From positions 1 through 64,000 of the forward strand of contig CAZYEV010000032.1 in assembly GCA_964646615.1 (NCBI GenBank): a stretch of DNA of 64,000 nt, in the 5' to 3' direction. Position numbers and translations under genes: made by a program. The notes beneath the pieces were generated by a model. The model saw only the letters and a program-made list of their open reading frames with translations, did no database searches and was not told where the DNA came from. This document shows, piece after piece, positions 8,386 to 16,608 of the stretch (positions are counted from its first letter, which is position 1; every line of letters begins with the position of its first letter). Source of the DNA: M3007 sp964646615 (GTDB taxonomy: Bacteria > Bacteroidota > Bacteroidia > Chitinophagales > Saprospiraceae).

Positions 8386-9594
8386 ATGAAACACATCTTC
8401 GCCACAGCATTCCTTCTGACACTCCTGCTGTTGAGCACCCCCTCGTCCGCGCAGCCGATGCACAGCCTTGCCCTGCGCCCTACGCTATACAACTACCACG
8501 CGCCATTGCGCGACAACAGCCCTTCGTTTTCCGATATTTTTGGAAAAAACAGCGGCGGCGGCGTAGAGCTGACCTACTACCGTCGCTTACTTCCCAATAT
8601 CCTGTTGGGGCTGCCGCTGCGGCTGGGCGCCGCTCAGACCGACCCGCAAAGCGGCGACGCCGGACGGCGCGAATGGCTGCTGCACCTGGACTTACTGGCG
8701 CAACAGCACTTCTTTCGACCCACGGCTGTGGTGCAGCCCTATTTGCACGCGGGTATCGGCGGCGTGTACAACTTTGACCAACAGGACTTTGGCGTGCACT
8801 TCCCGGTGGGCATTGGCCTGAATGTGCGCATCGTTGAAAACGTTTACCTCACCGCCCAAACGCAGCATCGCTTCGCCAACGACAACCGCGATGTGTGGCA
8901 TCATGCGCTGGGAGTACAATTCAATTTCGGCCGGGAATTGCCACAACGCCGCAAGGAACCTCCCGCCCCCGACAAACCCACTGACCGCGACGGCGACGGC
9001 GTGCCCGACATGGCCGACCTGTGCCCCGACCAACCCGGCCCGGCGGCAACGTTTGGCTGCCCCGACCGCGACGGCGACGGCATAATTGACCGCGACGACC
9101 GCTGCCCTGATGAACCTGGAGCGGCGGCCCTCTTCGGCTGCCCGGACCGCGATGGCGACGGCGTAGCCGACCGCGACGACCGCTGCCCCGACAAGCCGGG
9201 CCCGGCCTCCAACTTCGGCTGCCCGGAAGTCAGCCAGGCCGACCGCGACATCTTAGCGGCAGCCGTGCAAAACGTTCAGTTCGCCACCAACAGCGCCAAC
9301 CTGCTGCCCTCGTCCTATGCCGTGCTCGACCAGGTAGCCGCGCTCATGGCTCGCTACCCGGAGTACCGCCTCATCATCAGTGGCCACACCGACAGCGTAG
9401 GCGACGACAAATTCAACCTCGACCTCTCCAAACGCCGCGCCAAAGCCTGCTACGATTACCTCGTCAGCAAAGGCGTGGACCCGTACCGCATGACGCACGA
9501 AGGATACGGCGAAACCCGCCCTGTCGCTGACAACAATACCGAAGCGGGCCGCGCCAAAAACCGGCGCGTAGAGTTTGAACTCCGCCTGAGATAA
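8386..9594 (+). CDS. OmpA family outer-membrane protein with TSP type-3 repeats
   Basis: This 402-residue envelope protein starts with a signal peptide (MKHIFATAFLLTLLLL, cleavage after SSAQ); an upstream in-frame ATG at 8350 would overlap the promoter and is not used. Residues about 20-185 look like a beta-barrel domain. Three calcium-binding thrombospondin type-3 repeats follow (DRDGDGVPD, DRDGDGIID, DRDGDGVAD, each with Cys-Pro turns) at about 195-285. The C-terminal OmpA domain (about 290-402) carries the peptidoglycan-binding pattern SGHTDSVGDDKFNLDLSKRRA. The family ties the outer membrane to the cell wall. A related, longer protein with the same architecture is encoded convergently at 10117-11622. 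Expression starts from the box at 8353. Confidence 0.9.
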   Translation: MKHIFATAFLLTLLLLSTPSSAQPMHSLALRPTLYNYHAPLRDNSPSFSDIFGKNSGGGVELTYYRRLLPNILLGLPLRLGAAQTDPQSGDAGRREWLLHLDLLAQQHFFRPTAVVQPYLHAGIGGVYNFDQQDFGVHFPVGIGLNVRIVENVYLTAQTQHRFANDNRDVWHHALGVQFNFGRELPQRRKEPPAPDKPTDRDGDGVPDMADLCPDQPGPAATFGCPDRDGDGIIDRDDRCPDEPGAAALFGCPDRDGDGVADRDDRCPDKPGPASNFGCPEVSQADRDILAAAVQNVQFATNSANLLPSSYAVLDQVAALMARYPEYRLIISGHTDSVGDDKFNLDLSKRRAKACYDYLVSKGVDPYRMTHEGYGETRPVADNNTEAGRAKNRRVEFELRLR

Positions 9595-9597
9595 CCC

Positions 9598-9981
9598 TCA
9601 GCACTTGACCGGCGCCTCTTCGGCCAGCTCGCTGAAGAAGTCGGTCGTATCCTCGTCGGGCCGGTCTTTACACGGAAAGTCCTTCTCGATGAGCAGGTGC
9701 AGCGAACCACCGCCGGGGAGGGGGATGAATTGCTCCATGCCCACGGCGTCAGAGTCCATCCACGTCTGCGCCTGTTGGGCCGGTACGCTGACGGAAATGC
9801 GACTGCCGTCGAAGCGGGCGCCCATTTCGGGTGCGTCGTCGCTGATGAGCATTTCCCAGGTGAAGACGGGCCCTTCCGGGAAGTGCACGGCGGTTTCCAA
9901 CCATCGTTCGGTGCGCAATTGCGAGAGTTCCGATTTGCGCAGGCGCAGGCGTATGCTGTTGTGTTCGCAGCGGATTTTCAT
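9598..9981 (-). CDS. Small conserved hypothetical protein (DUF7009-like)
   Basis: This 127-residue soluble protein has no signal peptide. It begins MKIRCEHNSIRLRLRKSELSQL and contains the acidic C-terminal stretch DRPDEDTTDFF. The N-terminal pattern resembles a small Bacteroidota family that I know as DUF7009, whose function is not established. The gene sits alone between two OmpA genes; its end is 3 bases from the convergent OmpA gene and it points away from the other. No catalytic motif is visible. Confidence 0.7.
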   Translation of the reverse strand: MKIRCEHNSIRLRLRKSELSQLRTERWLETAVHFPEGPVFTWEMLISDDAPEMGARFDGSRISVSVPAQQAQTWMDSDAVGMEQFIPLPGGGSLHLLIEKDFPCKDRPDEDTTDFFSELAEEAPVKC

Positions 9982-10056
9982 GATGATGTGCTTTTTATGT
10001 CAGGCAAAAGTCGCATTCCAACCCGGATGGTGCAAATCTTGGGCATACAAATACAA

Positions 10057-10089
10057 CGAGGCCACCGCGTGGTGCACGCGGCGGCCTCG
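10057..10089 (-). terminator. Terminator of the second OmpA/TSP3 gene
   Basis: CGAGGCC-A-CCGCGT at 10057-10070 pairs with ACGCGG-C-GGCCTCG at 10075-10089 (one mismatch). On the minus strand the stem is followed by a T-rich stretch (TTGTATTTGTAT), as expected for termination of the gene ending at 10117. Confidence 0.6.
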
Positions 10090-10116
10090 AGTGAAAGAAA
10101 TTCCGGTTAGACTCGC

Positions 10117-11622
10117 TTATTTTTTCTCGTCGAAGTCGAGCACTAATTTGAACTCGACGCGGCGGTTGAGGGCGCGACCGGCCGAGCGCTTATTATCGGC
10201 GATGGGCCGGGTATCGCCGAAGCCTTCTGCCTTGAGGCGATCCGCTTTGATGCCTTTATAGACTAAGTAGTCGTAGCACGTCTGCGCACGGCCTTGCGAG
10301 AGCACCAAGTTGCGCTCAGGGTCGCCCACGTTATCCGTGTGGCCATGGATGAGCAATTTGTAATCCGGATAGCGCTGCATGACTTTGACGATATCGTCCA
10401 GGATTTTGAAGGACGAGCTGGTCAGTTCCGTTTTGCCGGTGTGGAACTGGATGTTCTTGGTAGCAAAAGCGAGGCGTTTTTTGTCCTCTTTTTTCACTTC
10501 CGGGCAGCCATAGTTGGTGGTCAGGCCAGGAGTGGTGGGGCATTTGTCTAAGTTGTCAGGCACGCCATCGCGGTCGGTATCGGGGCACCCGTTGAAGGGC
10601 CCGGCAACATTCGGGCAGGGGTCTTTGTCGTCGGTGATACCGTCGCCGTCGCTATCGCGCACGGGCGGGCAACCGTTGGTGGCGGCGCTGCCGGGTTCAT
10701 CCGGGCAGAGGTCGTCTTTGTCGGGCACGCCATCGCCGTCGCGGTCAGGGCAGCCGCGGGCCGTGCCGGGTTGGTCAGGGCAGAGGTCGTCTTTGTCAGG
10801 GATGCCATCGCCGTCGCGGTCAGGGCAGCCGCGCAGGGTGCCGGCCACGGTGGGGCAGTCGTCGTCTTTGTCGGCAAAGCCGTCGCCGTCCTGGTCGGGG
10901 CAACCTTTAGCGGTTGCACTGCCGGCCATGGTCGGGCAATCGTCTTCCTTATCGGGCACGCCGTCGCGGTCGTAGTCCGGGCATCCGCGGGCAGCGGCCG
11001 GGCCGGGTTGGTCAGGGCACTGGTCAGCCACGTCGGGCACGCCGTCGCCATCGCGGTCGGGTTGCGGCTTGTTGGGCGATTGATGCAGTAGATACACAAA
11101 GCCAACACCGAGTTGGGCATTGTCGCGCGCATCTGCTATGGCTTTGCGGTATTCCGCCTGGGCGTTGATGAAGGCGTACTTCGACAGGCGGAAGTTGGCG
11201 CCTACACCAAACGGAATTTGGAAGTGCCCGTTTTTGAATTCCTCTAAGAAGAAGCCACCGCCGGCGAACAGGTACGGCGATACGCGCGCTTCGCCGCTGA
11301 TTTTGCCCAGTTGGGCAATGACATCGAGGCTACTAACGACGCTGCGCTCTGTAGAAGCGGGCGTTTCGCCTTGCTGGGGCAAATGAGCCAGGCCCATTTT
11401 CAGCGGTACGCCGATGTTAAGGAAAGGCGCAACGTTGCGCAGGTAACCCACTTCGAAGCCCTGACCTAAGTTCAGATCGGCGCCGTTGGGCAGCCCGAAG
11501 TCCATGAGGGTTAATTTTGCATACACGGCGTTGGGGTAGTCCCGGTTTTGGGCCGTGGTCGTGGTGGTGGTGTGCAGCAGCACACACAGCAGGAGCGGGA
11601 GTAAAAAAGAAAACTTGTTCAT
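10117..11622 (-). CDS. OmpA family protein with long TSP type-3 repeat array
   Basis: The protein (501 aa) has a signal peptide (MNKFSFLLPLLLCVLL, then a run of six threonines before AQNRDY), a barrel-like region to about residue 195, about eight thrombospondin type-3 repeats (DRDGDGVPDVADQCPD and variants) between about 195 and 370, and a C-terminal OmpA domain (about 380-501) with HGHTDNVGDPERNLVLSQGRA. The repeats bind calcium in characterised homologues and probably act as a stiff periplasmic spacer before the peptidoglycan-binding domain. It is a paralogue of the 8386 gene with more repeats. The underlying DNA is repetitive (about 10540-11060), a likely site of copy-number change. Confidence 0.9.
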   Translation of the reverse strand: MNKFSFLLPLLLCVLLHTTTTTTAQNRDYPNAVYAKLTLMDFGLPNGADLNLGQGFEVGYLRNVAPFLNIGVPLKMGLAHLPQQGETPASTERSVVSSLDVIAQLGKISGEARVSPYLFAGGGFFLEEFKNGHFQIPFGVGANFRLSKYAFINAQAEYRKAIADARDNAQLGVGFVYLLHQSPNKPQPDRDGDGVPDVADQCPDQPGPAAARGCPDYDRDGVPDKEDDCPTMAGSATAKGCPDQDGDGFADKDDDCPTVAGTLRGCPDRDGDGIPDKDDLCPDQPGTARGCPDRDGDGVPDKDDLCPDEPGSAATNGCPPVRDSDGDGITDDKDPCPNVAGPFNGCPDTDRDGVPDNLDKCPTTPGLTTNYGCPEVKKEDKKRLAFATKNIQFHTGKTELTSSSFKILDDIVKVMQRYPDYKLLIHGHTDNVGDPERNLVLSQGRAQTCYDYLVYKGIKADRLKAEGFGDTRPIADNKRSAGRALNRRVEFKLVLDFDEKK

Positions 11623-11706
11623 CTTAAAAACCGATTTTTAGGGCGGGCAGGACAAAAAGGATACCAACTAACCTGGCCCAGGTAAGCAGATGGCGCCAAA
11701 GCGCGC

Positions 11707-11732
11707 CATTTCGTCCGCTATGCGACGAAATG
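11707..11732. other. Perfect 9-bp inverted repeat in an intergenic gap
   Basis: CATTTCGTC (11707-11715) and GACGAAATG (11724-11732) form a hairpin with an 8-base loop. It lies in the 170-base gap upstream of the minus-strand OmpA gene. No T-run follows on either strand, so an operator or mRNA leader structure is as likely as a terminator. Nothing else was recognised in this gap. Confidence 0.4.
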
Positions 11733-11793
11733 CGAGCGTGTGGTCGGTAAAGGCGTAGAATAGGGGCGTAAACGCCAGCCTGCGGCATGGTGA

Positions 11794-12093
11794 CTAAAGC
11801 AAAAGGCGGCCAAACCACAGCAGCCAGACCAGGGCCAGCAAGCCGGTGGCGATGACCACGCCACGCATGGCTAAATCCCAGCGCCGCCGCTTATACAGGT
11901 GCATGGGCAGCAGGTTGAGTGTCAGGGCAATCAGGCTCAGCGTGCGCTCCCGAAACGACGCCGAAAAGCCTTCGCCACTGGCAGCACCAGCTTTCTCCAA
12001 TAAGCCAAACAGATTATAAAACAATAAAAAGCCGACTATCGGCAGCAGCAGGGCAAACAGCAGCCCGGCCCAGATTTCGTTGCGATTGAACAT
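11794..12093 (-). CDS. Small inner-membrane protein of unknown function
   Basis: This 99-residue protein has three hydrophobic segments: IWAGLLFALLLPIVGFLLFY near the N-terminus, a weaker one around LSLIALTLNLLPMH, and a C-terminal GVVIATGLLALVWLLWF, with a basic linker LYKRRRWD between the last two. I start it at MFNRNE (12093), because the 32 residues before that in the longer frame are basic and unlike a membrane N-terminus. It follows the thioredoxin-like gene in the same direction with about 100 bases between. No family is recognised. Confidence 0.65.
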   Translation of the reverse strand: MFNRNEIWAGLLFALLLPIVGFLLFYNLFGLLEKAGAASGEGFSASFRERTLSLIALTLNLLPMHLYKRRRWDLAMRGVVIATGLLALVWLLWFGRLLL

Positions 12094-12194
12094 GTGTACA
12101 GGTGGATTTGTGCGCGCTATTGCCGTCCGAACCGGACGCCGGTGGAAGCGCGATGTTTTGCCAAAAAAGCCGATAGCGTCGGCCCGCACAGCGT

Positions 12195-13673
12195 TTACTT
12201 GCCTTTTTTCCGCTCTTCCTGGAAGCGAATGACGTCCTCCATCACTTCGATGAGCTTATCGGCTCCGATGCGCTTCATGAGGATTTCATGTTTGCGATCG
12301 AGGATGAAAATCTGCGGCGTGGATTGCACGTCGTACAGCTGCTTGTAGCGGCTCTGGATGTAGGGGTCATAGGTGTTGATGAAGAGGCTTTCCTCGAAGC
12401 CCTTTTCTGCAACGCCGTCCCAGCAGGTTTTGAGCACTTTTTCGGGCGTATCGGCGTCGTCTTTGCCCGTAACGACAGCCGTACAGACATTGAACACCTT
12501 GATGTTGCGGTCTTTGAATTTTTGAGCGAACTCCACCATGTGCGGAGCGGCTTTTTTGCAATGCCCGCAGTCGGGTGCCCAGAAGAAGAGCACCACGTAA
12601 TCGGCATCTACGTCCCAGAGCGACACGAGGCGATTGTTGCGGTCGCGCACAAGGATGTTGGGCGCCGTTTTGCCAATCAGGATAGGCTCTAAACGGCGAG
12701 CGTTGTCGCAGATTTTTTCCAGGTCCTCGGGTTTGACCCAGGGGGTGCCGCCGTTGCAATAGTACTTCTGCGCCACATGCACATAGCAGGCGTCCATGCC
12801 CACGATGTTGGATTTGGCGTAGGTATTCAGGAAGTGAATGAGGAAGTATTTGTACGTCTCTGGGCTATCCTTGACGCGCTGTATCACCGAGTCAATGGCG
12901 ACGTTGATGCTATCGGGGTGTTGTGGGATTACTTTGCTCACAAAATTGTCCACTTTGGGGTGCAGCACCGGGCTACGCAGCAGACAAGGGTCGGCAATGT
13001 TGATGTTGTCGAAATAATGCTCCCGATACCAGTAGTACTTTTTGAGCTGAACCTCTTTGGCGTCGGCGCCCTCAAACTCGGGCACTTCCGGCTCGATGGA
13101 GCTCTTGATAATTTTGGCGCTCATCGTTCTGGGGTACTTCTGAATGAGGTCTTGCTGGTACTTGCGCACCTGTTTATCCACCTCTGTGCTCTGCTGAACG
13201 ATGCGAGCCGAGTCCATTGGGTTTTCCTTTACCTTTTCCAAAAGACTCTTCAGGCTATCCACAGCGGAGCGCTGCTTGTTGAGGTAGGCTAAGTACTCGT
13301 AGAAAAGTTTGTTGTCGTCGGAGCCTTTGACTTTCATCTTGCCCACCGGGTCCTTCACGTCGGTGGTCATGGTGAACTGTTGGCCGTCTTCGGGCAGGAG
13401 GAATTGGATAAACGTGTTATCGGGCCGCAGGACGAACAGATACACGCCGCAGGGCAGCAGGGTGTCGGCTTTAAAGGTGAAATAGCCGTCGGCATCCATT
13501 TGGGCGGTGTCTTTAACGTAGGGCTTGTCGCCGAAGTAGAAGCCCAACACGACCTCCTTTTCGGTGTAGTTTTCTAATTTGAGGCGGATGTGGTGGCCTT
13601 TCTTTTGGGCCAGGAGTCCTTCGGCGTTGACGAGCAGAGCAAACAGGATGGTGATACCAATACGCAGAAGCAT
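12195..13673 (-). CDS. TlpA-like secreted thiol-disulfide oxidoreductase
   Basis: The protein (492 aa) has a signal peptide (MLLRIGITILFALLVNAEGLLAQ), an N-terminal DUF4369-like beta domain (about 30-130), a helical middle (about 140-340, DUF5106-like), and a C-terminal thioredoxin fold with the active site FFWAPDCGHCKKAAPHM, cysteines 369 and 372. This architecture is common in Bacteroidota periplasmic or lipoprotein thioredoxins thought to reduce disulfides on exported proteins. The protein has no lipobox cysteine, so it is probably soluble in the periplasm. Its partner and specific substrate are unknown. Confidence 0.85.
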   Translation of the reverse strand: MLLRIGITILFALLVNAEGLLAQKKGHHIRLKLENYTEKEVVLGFYFGDKPYVKDTAQMDADGYFTFKADTLLPCGVYLFVLRPDNTFIQFLLPEDGQQFTMTTDVKDPVGKMKVKGSDDNKLFYEYLAYLNKQRSAVDSLKSLLEKVKENPMDSARIVQQSTEVDKQVRKYQQDLIQKYPRTMSAKIIKSSIEPEVPEFEGADAKEVQLKKYYWYREHYFDNINIADPCLLRSPVLHPKVDNFVSKVIPQHPDSINVAIDSVIQRVKDSPETYKYFLIHFLNTYAKSNIVGMDACYVHVAQKYYCNGGTPWVKPEDLEKICDNARRLEPILIGKTAPNILVRDRNNRLVSLWDVDADYVVLFFWAPDCGHCKKAAPHMVEFAQKFKDRNIKVFNVCTAVVTGKDDADTPEKVLKTCWDGVAEKGFEESLFINTYDPYIQSRYKQLYDVQSTPQIFILDRKHEILMKRIGADKLIEVMEDVIRFQEERKKGK

Positions 13674-13745
13674 AGCGGCTGAAGTCGTTTTTGAGAATTA
13701 TACGAAAGAAAAGCGAAGGGTTGCTTGTGGTGAGTGGCCAAAAGG

Positions 13746-14993
13746 TCAGGCCAGGTTGTATTGTTTGATTTTTCGGTAAAGGGTGCGTTCGGAGATTTTC
13801 AGTTCTTCGGCGGCTTCTTTGCGGCGGCCGTGGTGTTTTTTGAGCGCGCGGCGGATGGCTTCTTTTTCGATTTCATCCATGGCTAAAGGTGCATCTTCTT
13901 CTTCGGCGGAGTGGAGCGGATGCGCCGACGGGCGAGTGGGTTCAATAACGATGGGTGCCTTTTGCCCGACGATGGTAGGCGTCGTGGAGGCGGTAGGCGG
14001 CACGTAGTCTGCCATAGGCGAGAGACGGCGCAGGGTTGAGGACTCCGATATTTGCAGGTTGTTTCGATGAATGATTTCGAGCACTAAGTTTTTCAGGTCG
14101 TTGAGGTCGTTTTTCATGTCCAACAACACCCGGTACAGGATCTCGCGGTCTTGCATCTCGCTGCCTTTGGCCTGATGATGCTCGAAAGGCACGGGCAAGT
14201 TGCGGGTGAAGAGGTGCGGCATGTGCTGCTGGAGCGTTTCGAGCGTGATGAGGCGCTCTTCCGACAGGATAGACAGCTGTTCGGTTACGTTTTTCAATTC
14301 GCGCACGTTGCCGGGCCAGCGATAGTTTTCCAGCACCTGTTGAGCCTGTTCGGTCAGGCGAATGGGCTGCATGCGGTATTTTTCGGCGAAGTCGCTGGCA
14401 AATTTTTGGAAGAGCAAGGGGATATCTTCGCGTCGGTCTTTGAGCGAGGGTACCCGAATGGGCACTGTGTTGAGGCGATAGTACAGGTCTTCGCGGAACT
14501 TGCCCTGTCGTACGCGCTCTTCCAGGTCTACGTTGGTGGCGGCAATGACGCGCACGTCGGTTTTGAGCACTTTGGAAGAGCCAACGCGGATGAACTCACC
14601 GTATTCAAGCACGCGCAGCAGGTATGCTTGCGTGTCGGGCGGCATTTCGGCCACCTCGTCCAGGAAGATGGTGCCGCCGTTGGCGGTTTCAAAATAGCCT
14701 TTGCGGTCGCTGGTGGCACCGGTGAAGGCGCCTTTTTCATGGCCAAACAGTTCGGAATTGATGGTACCTTCCGGAATGGCCCCGCAGTTGACGGCGATGA
14801 ATTCGTTATGCTTGCGCGCCGAGAGGGCGTGAATGATTTTGGAGAACACTTCTTTACCCACGCCGCTTTCGCCCGTGATGAGCACGGTCAGGTCAGTAGG
14901 CGCTACGCGAATGGCGGTTTGCAGCGCCGCATCGAGCAGCGGCGAAGTACCGATGATGCCGAAGCGCGCTTTTATCGCTTGCAGAGAGGTCAT
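13746..14993 (-). CDS. Sigma54-dependent transcriptional activator without receiver domain
   Basis: This 415-residue protein is an enhancer-binding AAA+ activator. Residues 10-240 hold the central domain with Walker A GESGVGKE (41-48), the sigma54-contacting loop GAFTGA (88-93) and Walker B TIFLDEVAEM (108-117). A linker with VPPTASTTPT leads to a Fis-type helix-turn-helix at the C-terminus (IRRALKKHHGRRKEAAEELK). There is no N-terminal sensor or receiver domain, so activity must be controlled by another protein or by expression. It follows miaB by 23 bases and is probably co-transcribed. Its targets cannot be read from this window. Confidence 0.93.
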   Translation of the reverse strand: MTSLQAIKARFGIIGTSPLLDAALQTAIRVAPTDLTVLITGESGVGKEVFSKIIHALSARKHNEFIAVNCGAIPEGTINSELFGHEKGAFTGATSDRKGYFETANGGTIFLDEVAEMPPDTQAYLLRVLEYGEFIRVGSSKVLKTDVRVIAATNVDLEERVRQGKFREDLYYRLNTVPIRVPSLKDRREDIPLLFQKFASDFAEKYRMQPIRLTEQAQQVLENYRWPGNVRELKNVTEQLSILSEERLITLETLQQHMPHLFTRNLPVPFEHHQAKGSEMQDREILYRVLLDMKNDLNDLKNLVLEIIHRNNLQISESSTLRRLSPMADYVPPTASTTPTIVGQKAPIVIEPTRPSAHPLHSAEEEDAPLAMDEIEKEAIRRALKKHHGRRKEAAEELKISERTLYRKIKQYNLA

Positions 14994-15016
14994 GGTTATG
15001 CAGGTAGGGCGCAGGA

Positions 15017-16453
15017 TTAGACGATTTCACCCAACAAGGTGGCGCTGGTCGCGTCGTGAATGCGCACATGAACGTAGTCGCCGGGCTTGAGGTTTTCCTT
15101 CTTGGGGAAGACCACCATTTTGTTCTGGCTGTTGCGTCCGCAGAAGTCGCGGCTGGAACGGCGGGAGTCGCCTTCGATGAGCACCTCGAAGGTTTTGCCA
15201 ATGTCGGCCTGGTTATGCCGCAGGCTGACGGCCGTTTGCAGGCGGATGATTTCGTTTAAACGGCGTTTTTTCACCGCCTCGGGCACATCGTCGGCATACT
15301 TGCGGGCGGCCAGCGTGCCGGGGCGTTCGGAGTAGGCAAACATGTAGGACATGGAAAAGTTGGCCCACTCGATGATGCTCAGCGTGTCCTGGTGTTCTTC
15401 CTCGGTTTCTGTGCAAAAGCCGGCGATGATGTCGCTCGACACGGCAGCGTCGGGCAGAATGCGCCGGATGGCGCGGATGCGCTCTTCGTACCAGGGGCGG
15501 TCATAGGTGCGGTTCATCAGCGCCAGGATGCGGCTGTTGCCGGACTGCACCGGCAGGTGGATGTATTTGCAGATGTTGTCGTAGCGCGCCATGGTGTGGA
15601 GCACCTCGTCGGTCATGTCTTTGGGGTGGCTGGTGCTGAAGCGCACGCGCAGACGAGGGTGTATCTGGGCGACCATTTCCAGCAACTGGGCAAAGTTGAC
15701 CACTGCGCCCGTCTCCGGGTTTTCCCATTTGTAGGAGTCCACATTCTGGCCCAGCAGCGTTACCTCGCGGTAGCCGCGCGCGAAGAGGTCCTGAGCTTCG
15801 GCCACAATGCTGAACGGGTCGCGCGAGCGCTCGCGGCCGCGCGTAAAAGGCACCACGCAGAACGAGCACATGTTGTCGCAGCCGCGCATAATGGAAATGA
15901 ATGCCGTAACGCCGTTGCTGTCTAAGCGCACCGGGCTGATGTCGGCGTAGGTTTCTTCCCGACTCAGCAGCACGTTGACCATGCGCTGCCCTTCCTCTGC
16001 GCCGCCGATGAGGTTGGGCAGGTCTCGGTAGGCGTCGGGGCCAACGACGAGGTCCACTAATTTTTCCTCTTCCAAAAAGCGCTTCTTCAACCGTTCGGCC
16101 ATGCAGCCCAGCACGCCCACGAGCGTACCCGGGCGCTGCTTCTTTACGGTCTCAAACACGCGCAGGCGCTTGCGAACAGTCTCCTCAGCCTTCTCGCGAA
16201 TAGAGCACGTATTGATAAGGATCAGATCGCTCTCCTCCATGTTGCGCGTTGGCACGTAGCCTATCTCGTGCAGGATGGCCGCCACAATCTCCGAGTCGCT
16301 GAAGTTCATCTGGCAGCCGTAGCTCTCGATGTAAAAGCGCTTATCGCCTGGGGCGGCTGCTTCCTCCCAGGCTTCTTTATACAAAACACTGCCCTGGCGG
16401 GCCTCATCTATGGCTTTCAGCCCTTGCTCGACCATCTGCTCTTCGTGTGTCAT
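15017..16453 (-). CDS. miaB: tRNA-2-methylthio-N6-dimethylallyladenosine synthase MiaB
   Basis: MiaB (478 aa) is a radical-SAM enzyme that adds the methylthio group to i6A37 of tRNAs reading codons beginning with U. Three cluster-binding cysteines of the N-terminal domain are at C47 (YGCQMN), C83 (NTCSIRE) and C117 (LGCMAE). The radical-SAM motif RGCDNMCSFCVVPFTRG gives C192, C196 and C199, and a C-terminal TRAM domain ends the protein. A -7 box TACCTTTG lies 25 bases upstream. The sigma54 activator gene follows in the same direction. Confidence 0.95.
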   Translation of the reverse strand: MTHEEQMVEQGLKAIDEARQGSVLYKEAWEEAAAPGDKRFYIESYGCQMNFSDSEIVAAILHEIGYVPTRNMEESDLILINTCSIREKAEETVRKRLRVFETVKKQRPGTLVGVLGCMAERLKKRFLEEEKLVDLVVGPDAYRDLPNLIGGAEEGQRMVNVLLSREETYADISPVRLDSNGVTAFISIMRGCDNMCSFCVVPFTRGRERSRDPFSIVAEAQDLFARGYREVTLLGQNVDSYKWENPETGAVVNFAQLLEMVAQIHPRLRVRFSTSHPKDMTDEVLHTMARYDNICKYIHLPVQSGNSRILALMNRTYDRPWYEERIRAIRRILPDAAVSSDIIAGFCTETEEEHQDTLSIIEWANFSMSYMFAYSERPGTLAARKYADDVPEAVKKRRLNEIIRLQTAVSLRHNQADIGKTFEVLIEGDSRRSSRDFCGRNSQNKMVVFPKKENLKPGDYVHVRIHDATSATLLGEIV

Positions 16454-16477
16454 GCCGTGGTTCTCTTTTTAGCGCCG

Positions 16478-16485
16478 CAAAGGTA
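16478..16485 (-). promoter_or_regulatory. miaB: Bacteroidota -7 promoter box for miaB
   Basis: TACCTTTG on the minus strand, 25 bases before the miaB ATG. Confidence 0.6.
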
Positions 16486-16532
16486 CAGCAAAGGTTTAGA
16501 AGGCAGTGACAAAATGGCAGCATCCTGCCGCA

Positions 16533-16583
16533 TAAAAAAGCGGCGTTGGAGGTGTCGCTCATGGGCTGTACTTCCAACGCCGC
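16533..16583 (-). terminator. Terminator of the giant gliding-type protein gene
   Basis: An 11-bp perfect stem (GCGGCGTTGGA 16540-16550 with TCCAACGCCGC 16573-16583) is followed on the minus strand by TTTTTTATG. It lies 26 bases after the stop of the 2210-residue gene. The 22-base loop contains GAGGTGTCGCT, an 11-mer also found in the hairpin at 55799. Confidence 0.8.
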
Positions 16584-16608
16584 GGTGTTTAGTATTGTCT
16601 GACGTGCC